In this document: one piece after another, positions 15,597 to 25,937 of the stretch
Layout of the letters: each line of letters starts with the position of its first letter
Position numbering within the stretch: position 1 is the stretch's first letter
Source of the DNA: Rhizobium album
Lineage (GTDB): Bacteria; Pseudomonadota; Alphaproteobacteria; Rhizobiales; Rhizobiaceae
DNA length: 64,000 bases
Direction of reading: 5' to 3'
Assembly (NCBI RefSeq): GCF_003122325.1
Contig: NZ_QFBC01000003.1
Span: 186,001-250,000, forward strand
Notes under the pieces: model-generated
What the model saw: only the letters and a program-made list of their open reading frames with translations
Told to the model about the DNA's origin: nothing
The model's database searches: none
Position numbers and translations under genes: made by a program

Positions 15597-17015
15597 ATGA
15601 CAAATTGGCTTCCCGACCTTTCCACCGGCACCGGCCCGCTTTATGTGCGCCTCGCCGACAGCATCGAATCGGCGATTTCGGAAGGGACGTTGTCACCTGG
15701 GACAAAATTGCCGCCGCAGCGCAACCTCGCCTATGATATCGGTGTCACCATCGGCACGATCGGACGCGCCTATTCGCTGGTGCACGAACGCGGCCTCGTC
15801 AGCGGCGAGGTCGGGCGCGGCACCTACGTGCTGCCGCCGCCGCAGAACCAGAATTCGGCCCAGCCCGATCCCGTCACGGCGTCGATGACCGGGACGCGGC
15901 CGCTCGATGCGCCACCGGGCGTGGTGCGGTTCGATTCGACAGCGGCGCCGGATGTCGGACAGGGCGACACCATCGCCAGCAACCTGGCCGATATCGCGCG
16001 TGACCACGGGCTCGACATCACCAGCTACACCCGCACCTTCCCGGCACACTGGTTCCAGGCCGGCGCCAACTGGCTGGCGAAAGGCAACTGGCGCCCTGCC
16101 CCGGACAGCATCGTGCCGGCGCTGGGCGCCCATGCGGCGATCATGGCCATAATCTCCGCCGTCACGGCGCCGGGCGACAAGATCGTCTTCGAACACCTGA
16201 CCTATTCGCGGATCAGCCGCAGTGCCGGGCTGATCGGCAGGCGGACCGCCCTGGTGGAGTCCGACGACCAGGGTGTCATCCCGGCCGATTTCGAACGCCT
16301 CTGCGCCCAGCAACACCCAAAACTCGCTTTCCTGATGCCGACGGCGCACAATCCGACCGGCATCTGCATGCCGGCGGAACGCCGCCGGGCCATCGGCGAA
16401 ATCGCCCGCAAGCACAATGTCTGGCTGGTGGAGGACGATCTCTACGGCGCGATGAGCACCGACACGACACCGCTTTTAACGGAGTTCGCGCCGGAACGGA
16501 CTTTCCTCGTCGGGGGATTTTCGAAATCCGTGGCCGCCGGCGTGCGCGGCGGCTGGGTCGCCTGCCCGGCGCATTTCAGCCACCGTGTCAGCATCGCCCA
16601 CAAGATGGTGACCGGCGGCATGCCCTTCCTGCTTGCCGAACTCTGTGCCCGCATGGTGCTTTCGGGAGAAGCCGCGGAGATTCGCGCAAAAACCATCGCC
16701 GAACTTAGCAAACGGGTGGATTATGCCCGCAAAACCTTTGCCGGTTTCGAATTTTCCGCCGCAGCAGGCATTCCCTTCCTGTGGCTGAAGCTTCCCGATC
16801 CGTGGCTTTCCGGCATCTTCAAGAACGCTGCCTTCCGCGAGGGCGTGCTGGTCGATGACGAGGACGAATTCAAGGCCGGCCGCTCCGACAAGACCTTCCA
16901 CCGCGTTCGAATCGGCTTTTCGACCCAGGCCTCGGCGCAAGAGGCCGACAAGGGATTCCAGATCGTCCGCCGCCTCCTGGAAACAGGATCGGCAGGTTAC
17001 GACAGTTATTCATGA
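15597..17015 (+). CDS. MocR-family (GntR-HTH plus aminotransferase) transcriptional regulator
   Basis: 472 aa. N-terminal GntR winged helix at about residues 8-80 (PLYVRLADSIESAISEGTLS, PPQRNLAYDIGVTIGTIGRA) fused to a fold-type I aminotransferase-like domain. The PLP-binding Lys lies in FLVGGFSKSVAAGVRGGWVA at about residue 310, preceded by MPTAHNPTGICMP and WLVEDDLYGAM. MocR proteins regulate vitamin B6, taurine, GABA and other amine or amino acid pathways; the target here is not evident. The likely targets are itself and the divergent DUF1127 gene. Start ATG 15597 is chosen over 15573 because the latter overlaps the palindrome. Confidence 0.88.
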   Translation: MTNWLPDLSTGTGPLYVRLADSIESAISEGTLSPGTKLPPQRNLAYDIGVTIGTIGRAYSLVHERGLVSGEVGRGTYVLPPPQNQNSAQPDPVTASMTGTRPLDAPPGVVRFDSTAAPDVGQGDTIASNLADIARDHGLDITSYTRTFPAHWFQAGANWLAKGNWRPAPDSIVPALGAHAAIMAIISAVTAPGDKIVFEHLTYSRISRSAGLIGRRTALVESDDQGVIPADFERLCAQQHPKLAFLMPTAHNPTGICMPAERRRAIGEIARKHNVWLVEDDLYGAMSTDTTPLLTEFAPERTFLVGGFSKSVAAGVRGGWVACPAHFSHRVSIAHKMVTGGMPFLLAELCARMVLSGEAAEIRAKTIAELSKRVDYARKTFAGFEFSAAAGIPFLWLKLPDPWLSGIFKNAAFREGVLVDDEDEFKAGRSDKTFHRVRIGFSTQASAQEADKGFQIVRRLLETGSAGYDSYS

Positions 17016-17106
17016 GTGTGGCATATCCGCCCTTTACCAGTGATCAGGGCAAGTGTTAACGTCCCGCCAAATCAGCGATTCAACGGGGATTGGGGGCTTT
17101 TCTGGA

Positions 17107-17724
17107 ATGGCATTTCATTTCGGCAAATTTTCGGCAGTGCGCATGGCGGCTGTCTCGGCCGTATCGGTAATAGCGGGCCTTCTTATGTCCTCCGTCTCGA
17201 TGGCCGCAGACTTCGAGGGCGCCCCTGCGACGCAGGAACCCTTCTTCGACGAGTTGCGTTTCGGCGCCCAGATCGCCGTGGACAAGACCCGCACCAATGA
17301 CGAACGTGGCAGTTTCTACCAGGTGACCATGTTCTTCGATCCCTTCAACAACGATACGGCTGTCGGCTGGAAGGAGCATATCCTGCGCCCGCGCGTCTAT
17401 GTCGGCGGTACGGTCGCAAGCGACAGCCGCGAAGCGAGCATGCTGTTCACCGGTCTGGCCTGGAACGCCAACATCACGGAAAAGGCCTTTCTCGAAGTCG
17501 GCTTCGGCGGCATGATCCACAATGGCGATCTGGATTATGACGGCACGCGCGGCCCGAAACTCGGCTGCCGCACGCTGTTCCGCGAATATGCAGCCATCGG
17601 TTACGACGTGACGCAGAACTGGCGCGTGCTGGCTCAGGTCGAGCACTCCTCGCACGCCAATCTGTGCGGCGACACCAACAACGGCCTGACCCGCGCCGGT
17701 CTCGCCGTCGGTTACAAGTTCTGA
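17107..17724 (+). CDS. Acyloxyacyl hydrolase / PagL-like lipid A deacylase
   Basis: 205 aa from ATG 17107. A signal peptide (AVSAVSVIAGLLMSSVSMA, cleavage before ADFEG) leads to a beta-barrel-like domain. The C-terminal EHSSHANLCGDTNNGLTRAG followed by LAVGYKF matches the alphaproteobacterial acyloxyacyl hydrolase family, in which the H-x-S pair corresponds to the PagL catalytic His and Ser. These outer-membrane enzymes remove the 3-O-acyl chain of lipid A. The catalytic Glu of Pseudomonas PagL has no obvious equivalent at the same spacing. Alternative GTG start at 17053. Confidence 0.75.
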   Translation: MAFHFGKFSAVRMAAVSAVSVIAGLLMSSVSMAADFEGAPATQEPFFDELRFGAQIAVDKTRTNDERGSFYQVTMFFDPFNNDTAVGWKEHILRPRVYVGGTVASDSREASMLFTGLAWNANITEKAFLEVGFGGMIHNGDLDYDGTRGPKLGCRTLFREYAAIGYDVTQNWRVLAQVEHSSHANLCGDTNNGLTRAGLAVGYKF

Positions 17725-17771
17725 TCCTGTCTGCATACCGCATCGGCTTGCAGACCCTTCGAAATGATCAT

Positions 17772-17815
17772 CGCCGGCCTTGCGATCCTTGACGGGATAG
17801 TGGGGCCGGCGTTTG
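17772..17815 (+). terminator. Probable terminator after the PagL-like gene
   Basis: CGCCGGCC (17772-17779) pairs with GGCCGGCG (17804-17811), with an inner ATCC/GGAT pairing, followed by tttgatttt. The loop is long, so efficiency is uncertain. Confidence 0.5.
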
Positions 17816-17894
17816 ATTTTCCTGTCGCGCAGTCCACGCAACTGCGCTAAAGAGACGCCAAAAGCCGCCCTATCGCACGGATGTCCCAAGACCC

Positions 17895-20135
17895 ATGAAC
17901 ATTTCCAACACCCGCCCGATCACGCCGGACCTGATTGCCTCCCACGGTCTGAAGCCGGATGAGTACGAACGCATCCTCTCGCTGATCGGTCGCGAGCCGA
18001 CCTTTACGGAACTCGGCATCTTTTCGGCCATGTGGAACGAGCACTGCTCGTACAAATCCTCCAAGAAATGGTTGCGTACCCTGCCGACCAAGGGGCCGCG
18101 CGTCATCCAGGGGCCGGGCGAAAACGCCGGCGTCGTCGATATCGATGACGGCGACGTGGTGGTCTTCAAGATGGAAAGCCACAATCACCCCTCCTACATC
18201 GAGCCCTACCAGGGTGCGGCGACCGGTGTCGGCGGCATCCTGCGCGACGTCTTCACCATGGGTGCCCGGCCGATCGCGGCGATGAACGCCCTTCGCTTCG
18301 GTGCGCCAGATCATCCGAAGACCCGCCACCTCGTGGCCGGCGTCGTCGCCGGCGTCGGCGGTTACGGCAACTCCTTCGGCGTTCCGACCGTCGGCGGCGA
18401 GGTCGAGTTCGATGCCCGCTACAACGGCAACATCCTCGTCAACGCCTTTGCGGCCGGCCTCGCGAAATCGGATGCCATCTTCCTCTCGGAAGCCAAGGGC
18501 GTCGGCCTGCCGGTCGTCTATCTCGGCGCCAAGACCGGCCGAGACGGTGTCGGCGGCGCCACCATGGCATCGGCCGAATTCGACGAATCGATCGAGGAAA
18601 AGCGCCCGACCGTGCAGGTCGGCGATCCCTTCACCGAAAAGTGCCTGCTGGAAGCCTGCCTCGAACTGATGAAGACCGGCGCAGTCATCGCCATCCAGGA
18701 CATGGGCGCCGCCGGTCTCACCTGCTCTGCGGTCGAAATGGGCGCCAAGGGCGACCTCGGCATCGAGCTTTATCTCGACCAGGTGCCGGTGCGCGAAGAG
18801 CGCATGAGCGCCTATGAAATGATGCTGTCCGAAAGCCAGGAACGCATGCTGATGGTGCTGCGGCCGGAAAAGGAAGAGGAAGCAAAGGCGATCTTCGTCA
18901 AATGGGGCCTCGACTTCGCCATCGTCGGCAAGACGACGGACGATCTGCGGTTCCGCGTCATCCACCAGGGCGAGGAAGTCGCCAATCTGCCAATCAAGGA
19001 ACTGGGCGACGAGGCGCCGGAATACGACCGCCCGTGGACGCCGGCCAAGGTCGCCGCACCGCTGGCCAGCAACGACGTTCCGCAGGCCGATGTGGCCGAA
19101 ACGCTGCTAAAGCTCGTCGGCTCCGCCAACAATTCGTCGCGCCGCTGGGTCTACGAGCAGTACGACACGCTGATCCAGGGCAATTCCGTGCAGCTTCCCG
19201 GCGGCGACGCCGGCGTGGTGCGCGTCGAGGGCCATGCAAAGAAGGCGCTTGCCTTTTCCTCCGACGTGACGCCGCGGTATGTCGAAGCCGACGCCTTTGA
19301 AGGCGGCAAGCAGGCGGTCGCCGAATGCTGGCGCAACATCACCGCCACCGGCGCCCTGCCCCTGGCTGCAACCGACAACCTCAACTTCGGCAATCCGGAA
19401 CGGCCGGAGATCATGAGCCAGCTGGTGCATGCCATCAAGGGCATCGGCGAAGCCTGCACCGCACTCGACTTCCCGATCGTCTCCGGCAACGTCTCTCTTT
19501 ACAACGAAACCAACGGCCAGGGCATTCTGCCGACCCCTACCATCGGCGGTGTCGGCCTGCTCAAGGACTGGACGAAGATGGCGCGCATCCGTTTTGCCGA
19601 ACAGGGCCAGGCAATCCTGCTCGCCGGCGCGCCGGCAAGCTGGGGCACGCATCTCGGCCAGTCGGTCTACCTGCGCGATATCCACGGCCGCACCGATGGC
19701 CCCGCCCCGCATGTCGACCTCGCTCATGAAAAGAAGGTCGGCGATTTCGTCCGCGCCCTGATCGCCGACGGCCTGGCGACGGCGGTGCATGATTGCTCCT
19801 CCGGCGGCATTGCGCTCGCCGTTGCCGAGATGGCGATGGCCTCCGGCATCGGCGCCCATCTCAACCAGCTCAACGATCACGATCCCATCCCGGTGTTCTA
19901 CGGCGAGGACCAGGGCCGCTACGTGATCACCGTCAAGGAAAGCAATCTCACCAAGGTGCAGGAACGCGCCGAAGCCGCCGGCGTCTTCTGCCCGTGGATC
20001 GGCCGCACCGGCGGATCGTGGGTGACATTGGGTTCTGCACGGCCTGTTTCAATTGAGCAATTGCGTTCGGCCCATGAATCGTGGTTCCCTGACTTCATGG
20101 AGGGCGGCTCGGGAACTGTCGCCGCCGCTGAATAG
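17895..20135 (+). CDS. purL: FGAM synthase large subunit PurL
   Basis: 746 aa, the small-type PurL that needs separate PurS and PurQ, both encoded 3.4-4.6 kb upstream. It converts FGAR to FGAM with ATP. Recognisable parts are [20 protein letters not shown], the ATP/substrate site [40 protein letters not shown], and in the second half [20 protein letters not shown] and [20 protein letters not shown]. Length and start ([17 protein letters not shown]) fit the family. bolA follows after 18 nt with its own GAGGAG, so purL and bolA are probably co-transcribed. Confidence 0.97.
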   Translation: MNISNTRPITPDLIASHGLKPDEYERILSLIGREPTFTELGIFSAMWNEHCSYKSSKKWLRTLPTKGPRVIQGPGENAGVVDIDDGDVVVFKMESHNHPSYIEPYQGAATGVGGILRDVFTMGARPIAAMNALRFGAPDHPKTRHLVAGVVAGVGGYGNSFGVPTVGGEVEFDARYNGNILVNAFAAGLAKSDAIFLSEAKGVGLPVVYLGAKTGRDGVGGATMASAEFDESIEEKRPTVQVGDPFTEKCLLEACLELMKTGAVIAIQDMGAAGLTCSAVEMGAKGDLGIELYLDQVPVREERMSAYEMMLSESQERMLMVLRPEKEEEAKAIFVKWGLDFAIVGKTTDDLRFRVIHQGEEVANLPIKELGDEAPEYDRPWTPAKVAAPLASNDVPQADVAETLLKLVGSANNSSRRWVYEQYDTLIQGNSVQLPGGDAGVVRVEGHAKKALAFSSDVTPRYVEADAFEGGKQAVAECWRNITATGALPLAATDNLNFGNPERPEIMSQLVHAIKGIGEACTALDFPIVSGNVSLYNETNGQGILPTPTIGGVGLLKDWTKMARIRFAEQGQAILLAGAPASWGTHLGQSVYLRDIHGRTDGPAPHVDLAHEKKVGDFVRALIADGLATAVHDCSSGGIALAVAEMAMASGIGAHLNQLNDHDPIPVFYGEDQGRYVITVKESNLTKVQERAEAAGVFCPWIGRTGGSWVTLGSARPVSIEQLRSAHESWFPDFMEGGSGTVAAAE

Positions 20136-20153
20136 TCTGAGGAGTGACCCAAA

Positions 20154-20387
20154 ATGCCCATGAAACCCGGCGATATCGAAGACATGATCCGCGCAGGCAT
20201 CCCTGGCGCCAAGGTGACCATTCGTGATCTGGCCGGAGATGGCGACCACTACGCAGCAGAAGTGGTCGCCGAGGTATTCCGCGGCAAGACCCGCGTCCAG
20301 CAGCACCAGATGGTCTACAATGCCCTGCAGGGCAATATGGGCGGTGTGCTGCACGCGCTCGCCCTGCAGACCAGCGCGCCCGATTGA
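20154..20387 (+). CDS. bolA: BolA family protein
   Basis: 77 aa. BolA-like proteins bind a [2Fe-2S] cluster together with monothiol glutaredoxins and act in iron-sulfur trafficking and iron-status signalling. The sequence MPMKPGDIEDMIRAGIPGAK, then DGDHYAAEVVAEVFRGKTRV and QQHQMVYNALQGNMGGVLHA covers the whole BolA fold, including the conserved C-terminal His in LHALAL. The partner grxD lies 1 kb downstream. ATG at 20154 follows GAGGAG, 18 nt after purL. Confidence 0.93.
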   Translation: MPMKPGDIEDMIRAGIPGAKVTIRDLAGDGDHYAAEVVAEVFRGKTRVQQHQMVYNALQGNMGGVLHALALQTSAPD

Positions 20388-20419
20388 ACTGAATACGGCC
20401 CTGACTGCGGGAGGAACGC

Positions 20420-20653
20420 ATGGCTGATCTGGTGAAGGAACTGGTCACGGGCATCATGAACAGCGTGCTCAAGGAAATCCTGAAAAAGGGCAAAGGCAAG
20501 AGCACCGCGACCAAACGCAAGAAGCGGCAGACCCGGTCGGCGACGACCGGGCGCTTCGTCAAGAAGACTGCGACTGCCGCCAGCAAGCCGGCAAGAAAAC
20601 AGGTCAGCCGCCGCCGCACGGCGGCGGGCCGCAGCAAGCAGCGCAGCCGATAG
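20420..20653 (+). CDS. Small lysine/arginine-rich protein
   Basis: 77 aa, no family recognised. A short amphipathic lead (ADLVKELVTGIMNSVLKEIL) is followed by an extremely basic tail rich in Lys, Arg, Ser, Thr and Ala (KGKGKSTATKRKKRQTRSAT, TAASKPARKQVSRRRTAAGR). The tail resembles histone-H1-like or ribosome/nucleic-acid binding tails, so DNA or RNA binding is a reasonable guess. It lies between bolA and an exported-protein gene on the same strand with 32-nt gaps and a GGGAGGA ribosome site. Confidence 0.62.
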   Translation: MADLVKELVTGIMNSVLKEILKKGKGKSTATKRKKRQTRSATTGRFVKKTATAASKPARKQVSRRRTAAGRSKQRSR

Positions 20654-20684
20654 AACTCCCCACGTCACGGGAAACCAAAAAGCC

Positions 20685-21236
20685 ATGCCGAGACCGATTG
20701 CCTTCGCCTCTCTCGCTGCCGCCTTCCTTTTGACGCCCCTCGCCGCCATGGCCGGCGAGGTGGAATGCCACGCCAACAAGGAATATGCCGTGGCAGTGCA
20801 GAGCGACGACGAGGATGCCGGCGCGCAATTTGCCGTGACGGCACTCAGGGGCAAGAAAAAGCCGGCGTCCTGTCGCTTCGATGCCGACAAGGCGGACCTT
20901 GTCATCGGAGAACCCGGCGATCCGCTGTGGTACGGCGACCAGTCCGGAAAATACCTGATCCTCACCCGCTCGACCGGGCCGCAGGGCGACCTCGTCGTCT
21001 ACGACCTGTCCACCGGCAAAGCCGTTCTGGATGTGCCGGCCGACGAATATGAGGTGTCCGGCAACACGCTGGCCTTCTGGGAACGCACAGGCGAGGCAAC
21101 CGCGGAAAACTGCCCGGGCTTTGCGGAAAACCAGGCAAACGGCATGGGCTCGGCGGTTGTCGAACGCAAGCAGCTTGACCTGAAATCGCTCAAGATCGAC
21201 AAAACCGGCGAAGAACGCTGCGACGCGACACAATAA
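20685..21236 (+). CDS. Exported protein of unknown function
   Basis: 183 aa. Signal peptide (PIAFASLAAAFLLTPLAAMA, cleavage before GEVECH), then a periplasmic domain with four cysteines (VECHAN, ASCRFDAD, AENCPGF and EERCDAT) that could form two disulfides. Segments such as LVIGEPGDPLWYGDQSGKYL, LVVYDLSTGKAVLDVPADEY and TLAFWERTGEA suggest a beta-propeller-like or repeat blade structure, but no family is recognised. Starts 31 nt after the basic small protein and is probably in the same transcript. Confidence 0.7.
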   Translation: MPRPIAFASLAAAFLLTPLAAMAGEVECHANKEYAVAVQSDDEDAGAQFAVTALRGKKKPASCRFDADKADLVIGEPGDPLWYGDQSGKYLILTRSTGPQGDLVVYDLSTGKAVLDVPADEYEVSGNTLAFWERTGEATAENCPGFAENQANGMGSAVVERKQLDLKSLKIDKTGEERCDATQ

Positions 21237-21376
21237 CGCTGCTTCCGGCCGTTGAAAGCCAACGGTTTCAAGGCGTTTTTTCGTTGCAGCGCTGGAATTC
21301 GTTTTGCAGCATTGCTATTTAAGCCGAACGGTCAAAACTGCGGATCTTGAACCCGCATGTGAAAGGAAAGAGCCTC

Positions 21377-21712
<336 letters not shown>

Positions 21713-21751
21713 TATAATCGGACTCATTCCGAATTTTCATTGGAATTTTGC

Positions 21752-21787
21752 AAAGGCGCCGGATAATAACGGCGCCTTACCTTTTAT
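21752..21787 (+). terminator. Probable terminator after grxD
   Basis: AAGGCGCCG (21753-21761) pairs with CGGCGCCTT (21770-21778) over an 8-nt loop and is followed by accttttat. A 9-bp GC-rich stem with a short T stretch supports termination before the MFS gene. Confidence 0.55.
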
Positions 21788-21802
21788 CCGGGATTTTCCA
21801 TC

Positions 21803-23050
21803 GTGACATCCGCATCCGAGACCATGCCCGCCCAGCTCAAGGGCATGGGTAAAGTTGAATTCATCGTCATGATGGCGTTGCTGATGGCGCTGAATGCACT
21901 CGCCATCGACATCATGCTGCCTGGCCTCCAGGAGATTGGTGCCAGCCTTGGCGTCGAGAACGAAAACCATCGGCAATATGTCGTTTCGGCTTACCTCGTC
22001 GGCTTCGGTATCGCACAGCTGTTTTACGGGCCGCTGTCCGACCGGTTCGGCCGCCGCCTGCCGATGCTGATCGGGCTGATAATATACATCATCTCCGCCC
22101 TTGCCATCGTCGCAGTGCCGTCCTTCGGCCTGATGCTCGCCCTGCGCTTCATCCAGGGTGTCGGCTCGGCCGCGACCCGCGTCATCACCGTGTCGATCGT
22201 CCGCGACGTCTATGGCGGCCGGCGCATGGCGGAAGCCATGTCGCTGATCATGATGGTTTTCATGGTCGTTCCGGTCATCGCCCCCGGCATCGGCCAGACG
22301 GTGATGCTGGTCGGCAACTGGCATCTCATCTTCCTGTTCATTGCCGTCGCCGGACTTATCGTCACGACCTGGATGTACTTGCGCCTGCCGGAGACACTGA
22401 ACCCCGCCGATGTCCGCCCCTTCACCTTTTCATCGGTGCTCGGCGGCTTTCGCATCGTGCTGACCACCCGTATCGCTCTCTGTTACACCATCGCCAGCAC
22501 CTTCATCTTCGGCGCGCTGTTCGGATTCATCAACTCGGCGCAGCAGATCTATGTCGGCATCTACGGTCTGGGTGTCCTCTTCCCGGTCGCCTTTGCCGCC
22601 GTGGCGCTGTTCATGTCGTTCGCATCCTTCCTCAATTCCCGGTTGGTCGGCCGTTTCGGCATGCGCCGCCTGTCGCACGCCTCGCTTCTCGGCTTCATCG
22701 GCATCACCTTCCTGTGGCTGCTGGTTCAGCTTTTCGGGCCGCAACCGATGCCATTCATGCTGTTCCTCAGCCTCTTCGGGCTGGCGATGTTCCAGTTCGG
22801 CTGGATCGGTTCGAACTTCAATTCGCTGGCCATGGAGCCGCTCGGCCACGTCGCCGGCATCGCCTCCTCCGTTCTGGGTTTCATGAGCACGGTGGGCGGC
22901 GCCGCCATCGGCGCGGCCATCGGCCAGGCGTTCGACGGCACCGCCTTGCCGATGGTGGCCGGTTTCTTCAGCGTCTCCATCGTCGGCCTGATCTTCGTGC
23001 TGATCGGCGAAAAGGGACAACTCTTCCACCCCCACAATCCCCGCGTCTGA
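21803..23050 (+). CDS. Bcr/CflA family multidrug efflux MFS transporter
   Basis: 415 aa, 12 hydrophobic segments. Drug:proton antiporter of the inner membrane. The family's first-helix region EFIVMMALLMALNALAIDIM and motif A after helix 2 (GIAQLFYGPLSDRFGRRLPM) are clear, as is the helix-4/5 stretch RFIQGVGSAATRVITVSIVR. The start is GTG at 21803, with a possible internal ATG at 21824 (MPAQLKGMGKVEF); the ribosome site is weak for both. Substrates of this family include bicyclomycin and other antibiotics, but none can be assigned here. Confidence 0.88.
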   Translation: MTSASETMPAQLKGMGKVEFIVMMALLMALNALAIDIMLPGLQEIGASLGVENENHRQYVVSAYLVGFGIAQLFYGPLSDRFGRRLPMLIGLIIYIISALAIVAVPSFGLMLALRFIQGVGSAATRVITVSIVRDVYGGRRMAEAMSLIMMVFMVVPVIAPGIGQTVMLVGNWHLIFLFIAVAGLIVTTWMYLRLPETLNPADVRPFTFSSVLGGFRIVLTTRIALCYTIASTFIFGALFGFINSAQQIYVGIYGLGVLFPVAFAAVALFMSFASFLNSRLVGRFGMRRLSHASLLGFIGITFLWLLVQLFGPQPMPFMLFLSLFGLAMFQFGWIGSNFNSLAMEPLGHVAGIASSVLGFMSTVGGAAIGAAIGQAFDGTALPMVAGFFSVSIVGLIFVLIGEKGQLFHPHNPRV

Positions 23051-23065
23051 AAATACTACGCGACG

Positions 23066-23104
23066 AAAAAAAAGCGCGGGGCCGGCGAGGTCCCGCGCTT
23101 TTTT
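23066..23104. terminator. Bidirectional terminator between MFS and inositol monophosphatase genes
   Basis: A 13-bp perfect stem (23068-23080 with 23092-23104, AAAAAAGCGCGGG type) provides an A tract and a T tract on its two sides, so it can stop both converging transcripts. Confidence 0.9.
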
Positions 23105-23123
23105 CATTTTGTTTCCGCTTTGA

Positions 23124-23948
23124 TCAGATGGCGGCAAAAACTTCCGACTTCAACTGCTGCCAGGAATCCTTGTCGGTCGCGAGCAGCAGACCGCCGTCCA
23201 CATGCTTCGGAAGATAGGCAGAGCCGTCGAGACGCGCCACATGGGCACCGGCCTCCTGCGAGATCAGCGCACCGGCCAGATGGTCCCAGGGCATCAGCTT
23301 GTTGTACATGACGAAATGTACATGGCCGCCGGCAAAGGCGCGGTATTCATGCGCGGCGCAACGGTAGCTGGCGGCGTACCGCACCTTGGCAAGGTTTTGC
23401 ATCACTTCGGCGCGGACCGGCTTTTCAAGGTAACCCGTCGATGCCATGCCGACCATATGTTCGAGATCGACAGGGGCCGCCACCTTCAGCCGTACGGCAT
23501 CGCTGTCCTCCGGACGGCGTAGCCAGGCACCTGAGCCCTTCTCCGCCATCACCCAGTCGTCGCCCATCGGGTCGTAGATGATGCCGGCAACCGTCTCGCC
23601 CTTCCAGACGACGGACGCCATGACACCGAAGGCCGGCACGCCGGCCGCGAAGTTGAATGTGCCATCCACCGGGTCGACAACGATCGCCAGTTCCGCATCC
23701 GGCAGCTTGTAGAGCAGGTCCGGATCGCTGGCGACGGATTCTTCGCCGATGAAGACGGCGTTGGGCAGCGTCTTCGCCAGTTCGGCGCGCATCATCCGCT
23801 CGGCCGATTCGTCCGCCTCGGTGACGAGGTCGGTGGCTTCGGTCTTGGCGCGGACATCGCCCTCGCCCAGGCGCCGGAAGCGCGGCATGATTTCGGCCTT
23901 CGCCGCCCGCCGCAACAGATCGGCAAGCGCAGTCACATCAACGGTCAT
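23124..23948 (-). CDS. Inositol monophosphatase family protein
   Basis: 274 aa. Mg-dependent phosphatase of the IMPase/3'(2'),5'-bisphosphate nucleotidase group. Metal sites are visible in [48 protein letters not shown] and the C-terminal [20 protein letters not shown]. The ATG at 23948 ([20 protein letters not shown]) overlaps the end of ttcA by 11 nt, so the genes form an operon. The substrate (inositol phosphate, sugar phosphate or PAP-like nucleotide) cannot be settled from sequence. Confidence 0.88.
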   Translation of the reverse strand: MTVDVTALADLLRRAAKAEIMPRFRRLGEGDVRAKTEATDLVTEADESAERMMRAELAKTLPNAVFIGEESVASDPDLLYKLPDAELAIVVDPVDGTFNFAAGVPAFGVMASVVWKGETVAGIIYDPMGDDWVMAEKGSGAWLRRPEDSDAVRLKVAAPVDLEHMVGMASTGYLEKPVRAEVMQNLAKVRYAASYRCAAHEYRAFAGGHVHFVMYNKLMPWDHLAGALISQEAGAHVARLDGSAYLPKHVDGGLLLATDKDSWQQLKSEVFAAI

Positions 23949-24828
23949 CGGATACATTCCTCTCAACGGACATCAGACTGGAAAAATCGAAGAGTTTCGG
24001 ATCGAGCAGGTGCGACGGGTTCACATGCGCCAGCGCCCGCAGCATCGTGTCCTTGCGGCCCGGCATGCGCGTTTCGATATCGGCGAGCATCGCCTTCATG
24101 GCATTGCGCTGCAGGCCGTCCTGCGAGCCGCAGAGGTCGCAGGGAATGATCGGGAACTGCATGGCGGCGGCAAACCTCGCAAGATCATCCTCGGCCGCAT
24201 AAGCCAGCGGACGCAGCACCATCAGGTCGCCCTCGTCGTTCAAAAGCTTGGCCGGCATGCCGGCAAGCCGCCCGCCATGGAAGAAGTTCATGAAGAAGGT
24301 TTCGAGAATGTCCTCGCGGTGATGGCCGAGGACGAGCGCGTCGCACCCCTCCTCGCGGGCAATGCGGTAGAGATTACCGCGCCGCAGCCTCGAACAGAGC
24401 GAACAGTAGGTCGCGCCCGCAGGAACCTTCTCCTTCACGATCGAATAGGTGTCGCGATATTCGATGCGGTGCGGCACGCCGATGCTCGTCAGGTATTCCG
24501 GCAGGATATGCTTTGGAAAATTCGGCTGTCCCTGGTCGAGGTTGCAGGCGATGAGCTCGACAGGGAGCAGCCCCCGCCATTTGAGGTCGAGCAGCAGCGC
24601 CAGCAGGCCGTAGCTGTCCTTGCCGCCGGAAACGCCGACGAGCCAGCGCTTCTGGCCCTTCAGCATGCCGAAATCCTCGATCGACTGGCGGACCTGGCGC
24701 AGCAGGCGCTTGCGCAGCTTGTTGAAGGAAACCGAGCGGGGGGCCTCGGCAAACAGCGGATGGGCGCCGCCTTCGGCCGCCTCGTCCGTAATCTCCGGCT
24801 CATCGATGACCGGTATGGCGATGTTCAT
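23938..24828 (-). CDS. ttcA: tRNA 2-thiocytidine(32) synthetase TtcA
   Basis: 296 aa. ATP- and iron-sulfur-dependent enzyme that thiolates cytidine 32 in certain tRNAs. It has the PP-loop [20 protein letters not shown] and the two CxxC pairs that hold the [4Fe-4S] cluster and catalysis: [20 protein letters not shown] and [40 protein letters not shown] is also characteristic. ATG at 24828 gives [16 protein letters not shown]; the longer frame to 24900 has no support. Upstream gene of the IMPase in a two-gene unit. Confidence 0.92.
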   Translation of the reverse strand: MNIAIPVIDEPEITDEAAEGGAHPLFAEAPRSVSFNKLRKRLLRQVRQSIEDFGMLKGQKRWLVGVSGGKDSYGLLALLLDLKWRGLLPVELIACNLDQGQPNFPKHILPEYLTSIGVPHRIEYRDTYSIVKEKVPAGATYCSLCSRLRRGNLYRIAREEGCDALVLGHHREDILETFFMNFFHGGRLAGMPAKLLNDEGDLMVLRPLAYAAEDDLARFAAAMQFPIIPCDLCGSQDGLQRNAMKAMLADIETRMPGRKDTMLRALAHVNPSHLLDPKLFDFSSLMSVERNVSDDR

Positions 24829-24933
24829 GGCGTCTCGTTCCGGACAAACCGTTGCGGGCTGATGCGCAAAGGCAATGCCTGCTATGGACGGCAAGATCAA
24901 GGTGTTTTTGCCGGCGACAGCGCCGCATGCGCT

Positions 24934-25863
24934 TTACATGTCGAAAACCGACCAGCCGGTGCGCGCCGCCAGCATTTCCAGCGCCTCCGAGCCCAGCAGC
25001 GAATTGCCGACCTTGTTCAGGCCCGGCGACCACACCGCAATCGAGGCGACACCCGGCGCAACACAGAGAATGCCGCCTCCGACGCCGCTCTTGCCCGGCA
25101 GGCCGACGCGGTAGGCGAACTCGCCGGAGCCGTCATAATGGCCGCACATCAGCATCAGCGCGTTGATGCGCCGCGCCCGCTTGGCCGAGACCACGGTATG
25201 GCCCGTCAGCGGATTGGCGCCGCGCGCGGCCAGATACAGGCCGGCGCGGGCGAGCTGCGCGCAGGTCATCGACAGCGCGCATTGATGGAAATAGACGCCG
25301 AGCACATGTTCGACCGGGTGATCGATATTGCCGAAGGAGCGCATGAAGTTGGCAAGCGCGAAATTGCGAAATCCGGTCTGCGTTTCCGAACGCGCGACGG
25401 CATCGTCGATCGACACGGTATCGTCGTCGGCCAGGTATCGGACAAAACGCAACAATTCGCCGATCGCTTCCCGCGGCTGGTGGCCGGCCAGCACGGTATC
25501 GGTGACGGCAATTGCGCCGGCATTGATGAAGGGATTGCGCGGGATGCCGTTTTCGCGTTCCAGCTGGACGATGGAGTTGAACGGCGATCCGGACGGCTCG
25601 CGGCCGACCCGTTTCCAGATGCCCTCGCCGACCTTGCCGAGCGCCAGCGTCAGCATGAACACCTTGGAAATGCTCTGGATCGAGAACGGCGTGGCGGCAT
25701 CGCCGGCCATGTGCAGTTCGCCGCCGGTGGTGGCGACGGCGATGCCCAGCTGCTTCGGATCGACCTTCGCAAGCTGGGGAATGTAGTCGGCAACGGCGCC
25801 TTCACCGAGCCGCGGCAGAAGCGCCTGATGAATGTCTTCAACGATGGTCTGCAAATCCGGCAT
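24934..25863 (-). CDS. glsA: Glutaminase (serine-dependent, GlsA type)
   Basis: 309 aa. Hydrolyses glutamine to glutamate and ammonia. Beta-lactamase-like fold with catalytic Ser-x-x-Lys in [20 protein letters not shown], followed by [36 protein letters not shown] and the later [20 protein letters not shown] and [18 protein letters not shown]. Length is standard for the family. Transcribed toward ttcA with 105 nt between; its own promoter is likely in the 74 nt before it, just after the rpsD terminator. Confidence 0.95.
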   Translation of the reverse strand: MPDLQTIVEDIHQALLPRLGEGAVADYIPQLAKVDPKQLGIAVATTGGELHMAGDAATPFSIQSISKVFMLTLALGKVGEGIWKRVGREPSGSPFNSIVQLERENGIPRNPFINAGAIAVTDTVLAGHQPREAIGELLRFVRYLADDDTVSIDDAVARSETQTGFRNFALANFMRSFGNIDHPVEHVLGVYFHQCALSMTCAQLARAGLYLAARGANPLTGHTVVSAKRARRINALMLMCGHYDGSGEFAYRVGLPGKSGVGGGILCVAPGVASIAVWSPGLNKVGNSLLGSEALEMLAARTGWSVFDM

Positions 25864-25883
25864 CCGCGCTCCCTCTCGTCAAT

Positions 25884-25910
25884 AAAAAAGCCGCCCCGAA
25901 GAGCGGCTTT
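25884..25910 (-). terminator. Rho-independent terminator of rpsD
   Basis: AAAGCCGC (25903-25910 read on minus) pairs with GCGGCTTT (25887-25894) and continues into a T run on the minus strand. It lies 28 nt after the rpsD stop. Confidence 0.85.
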
Positions 25911-25937
25911 CCAAATCTTGAATACCGATTCGCGAAA

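Noticed and set aside
21252-21283. Possible terminator after the exported-protein gene at 20685
   Set aside because: A short 6-bp stem and a T6 run are present, but they are separated by six or more bases and two alternative stems compete.
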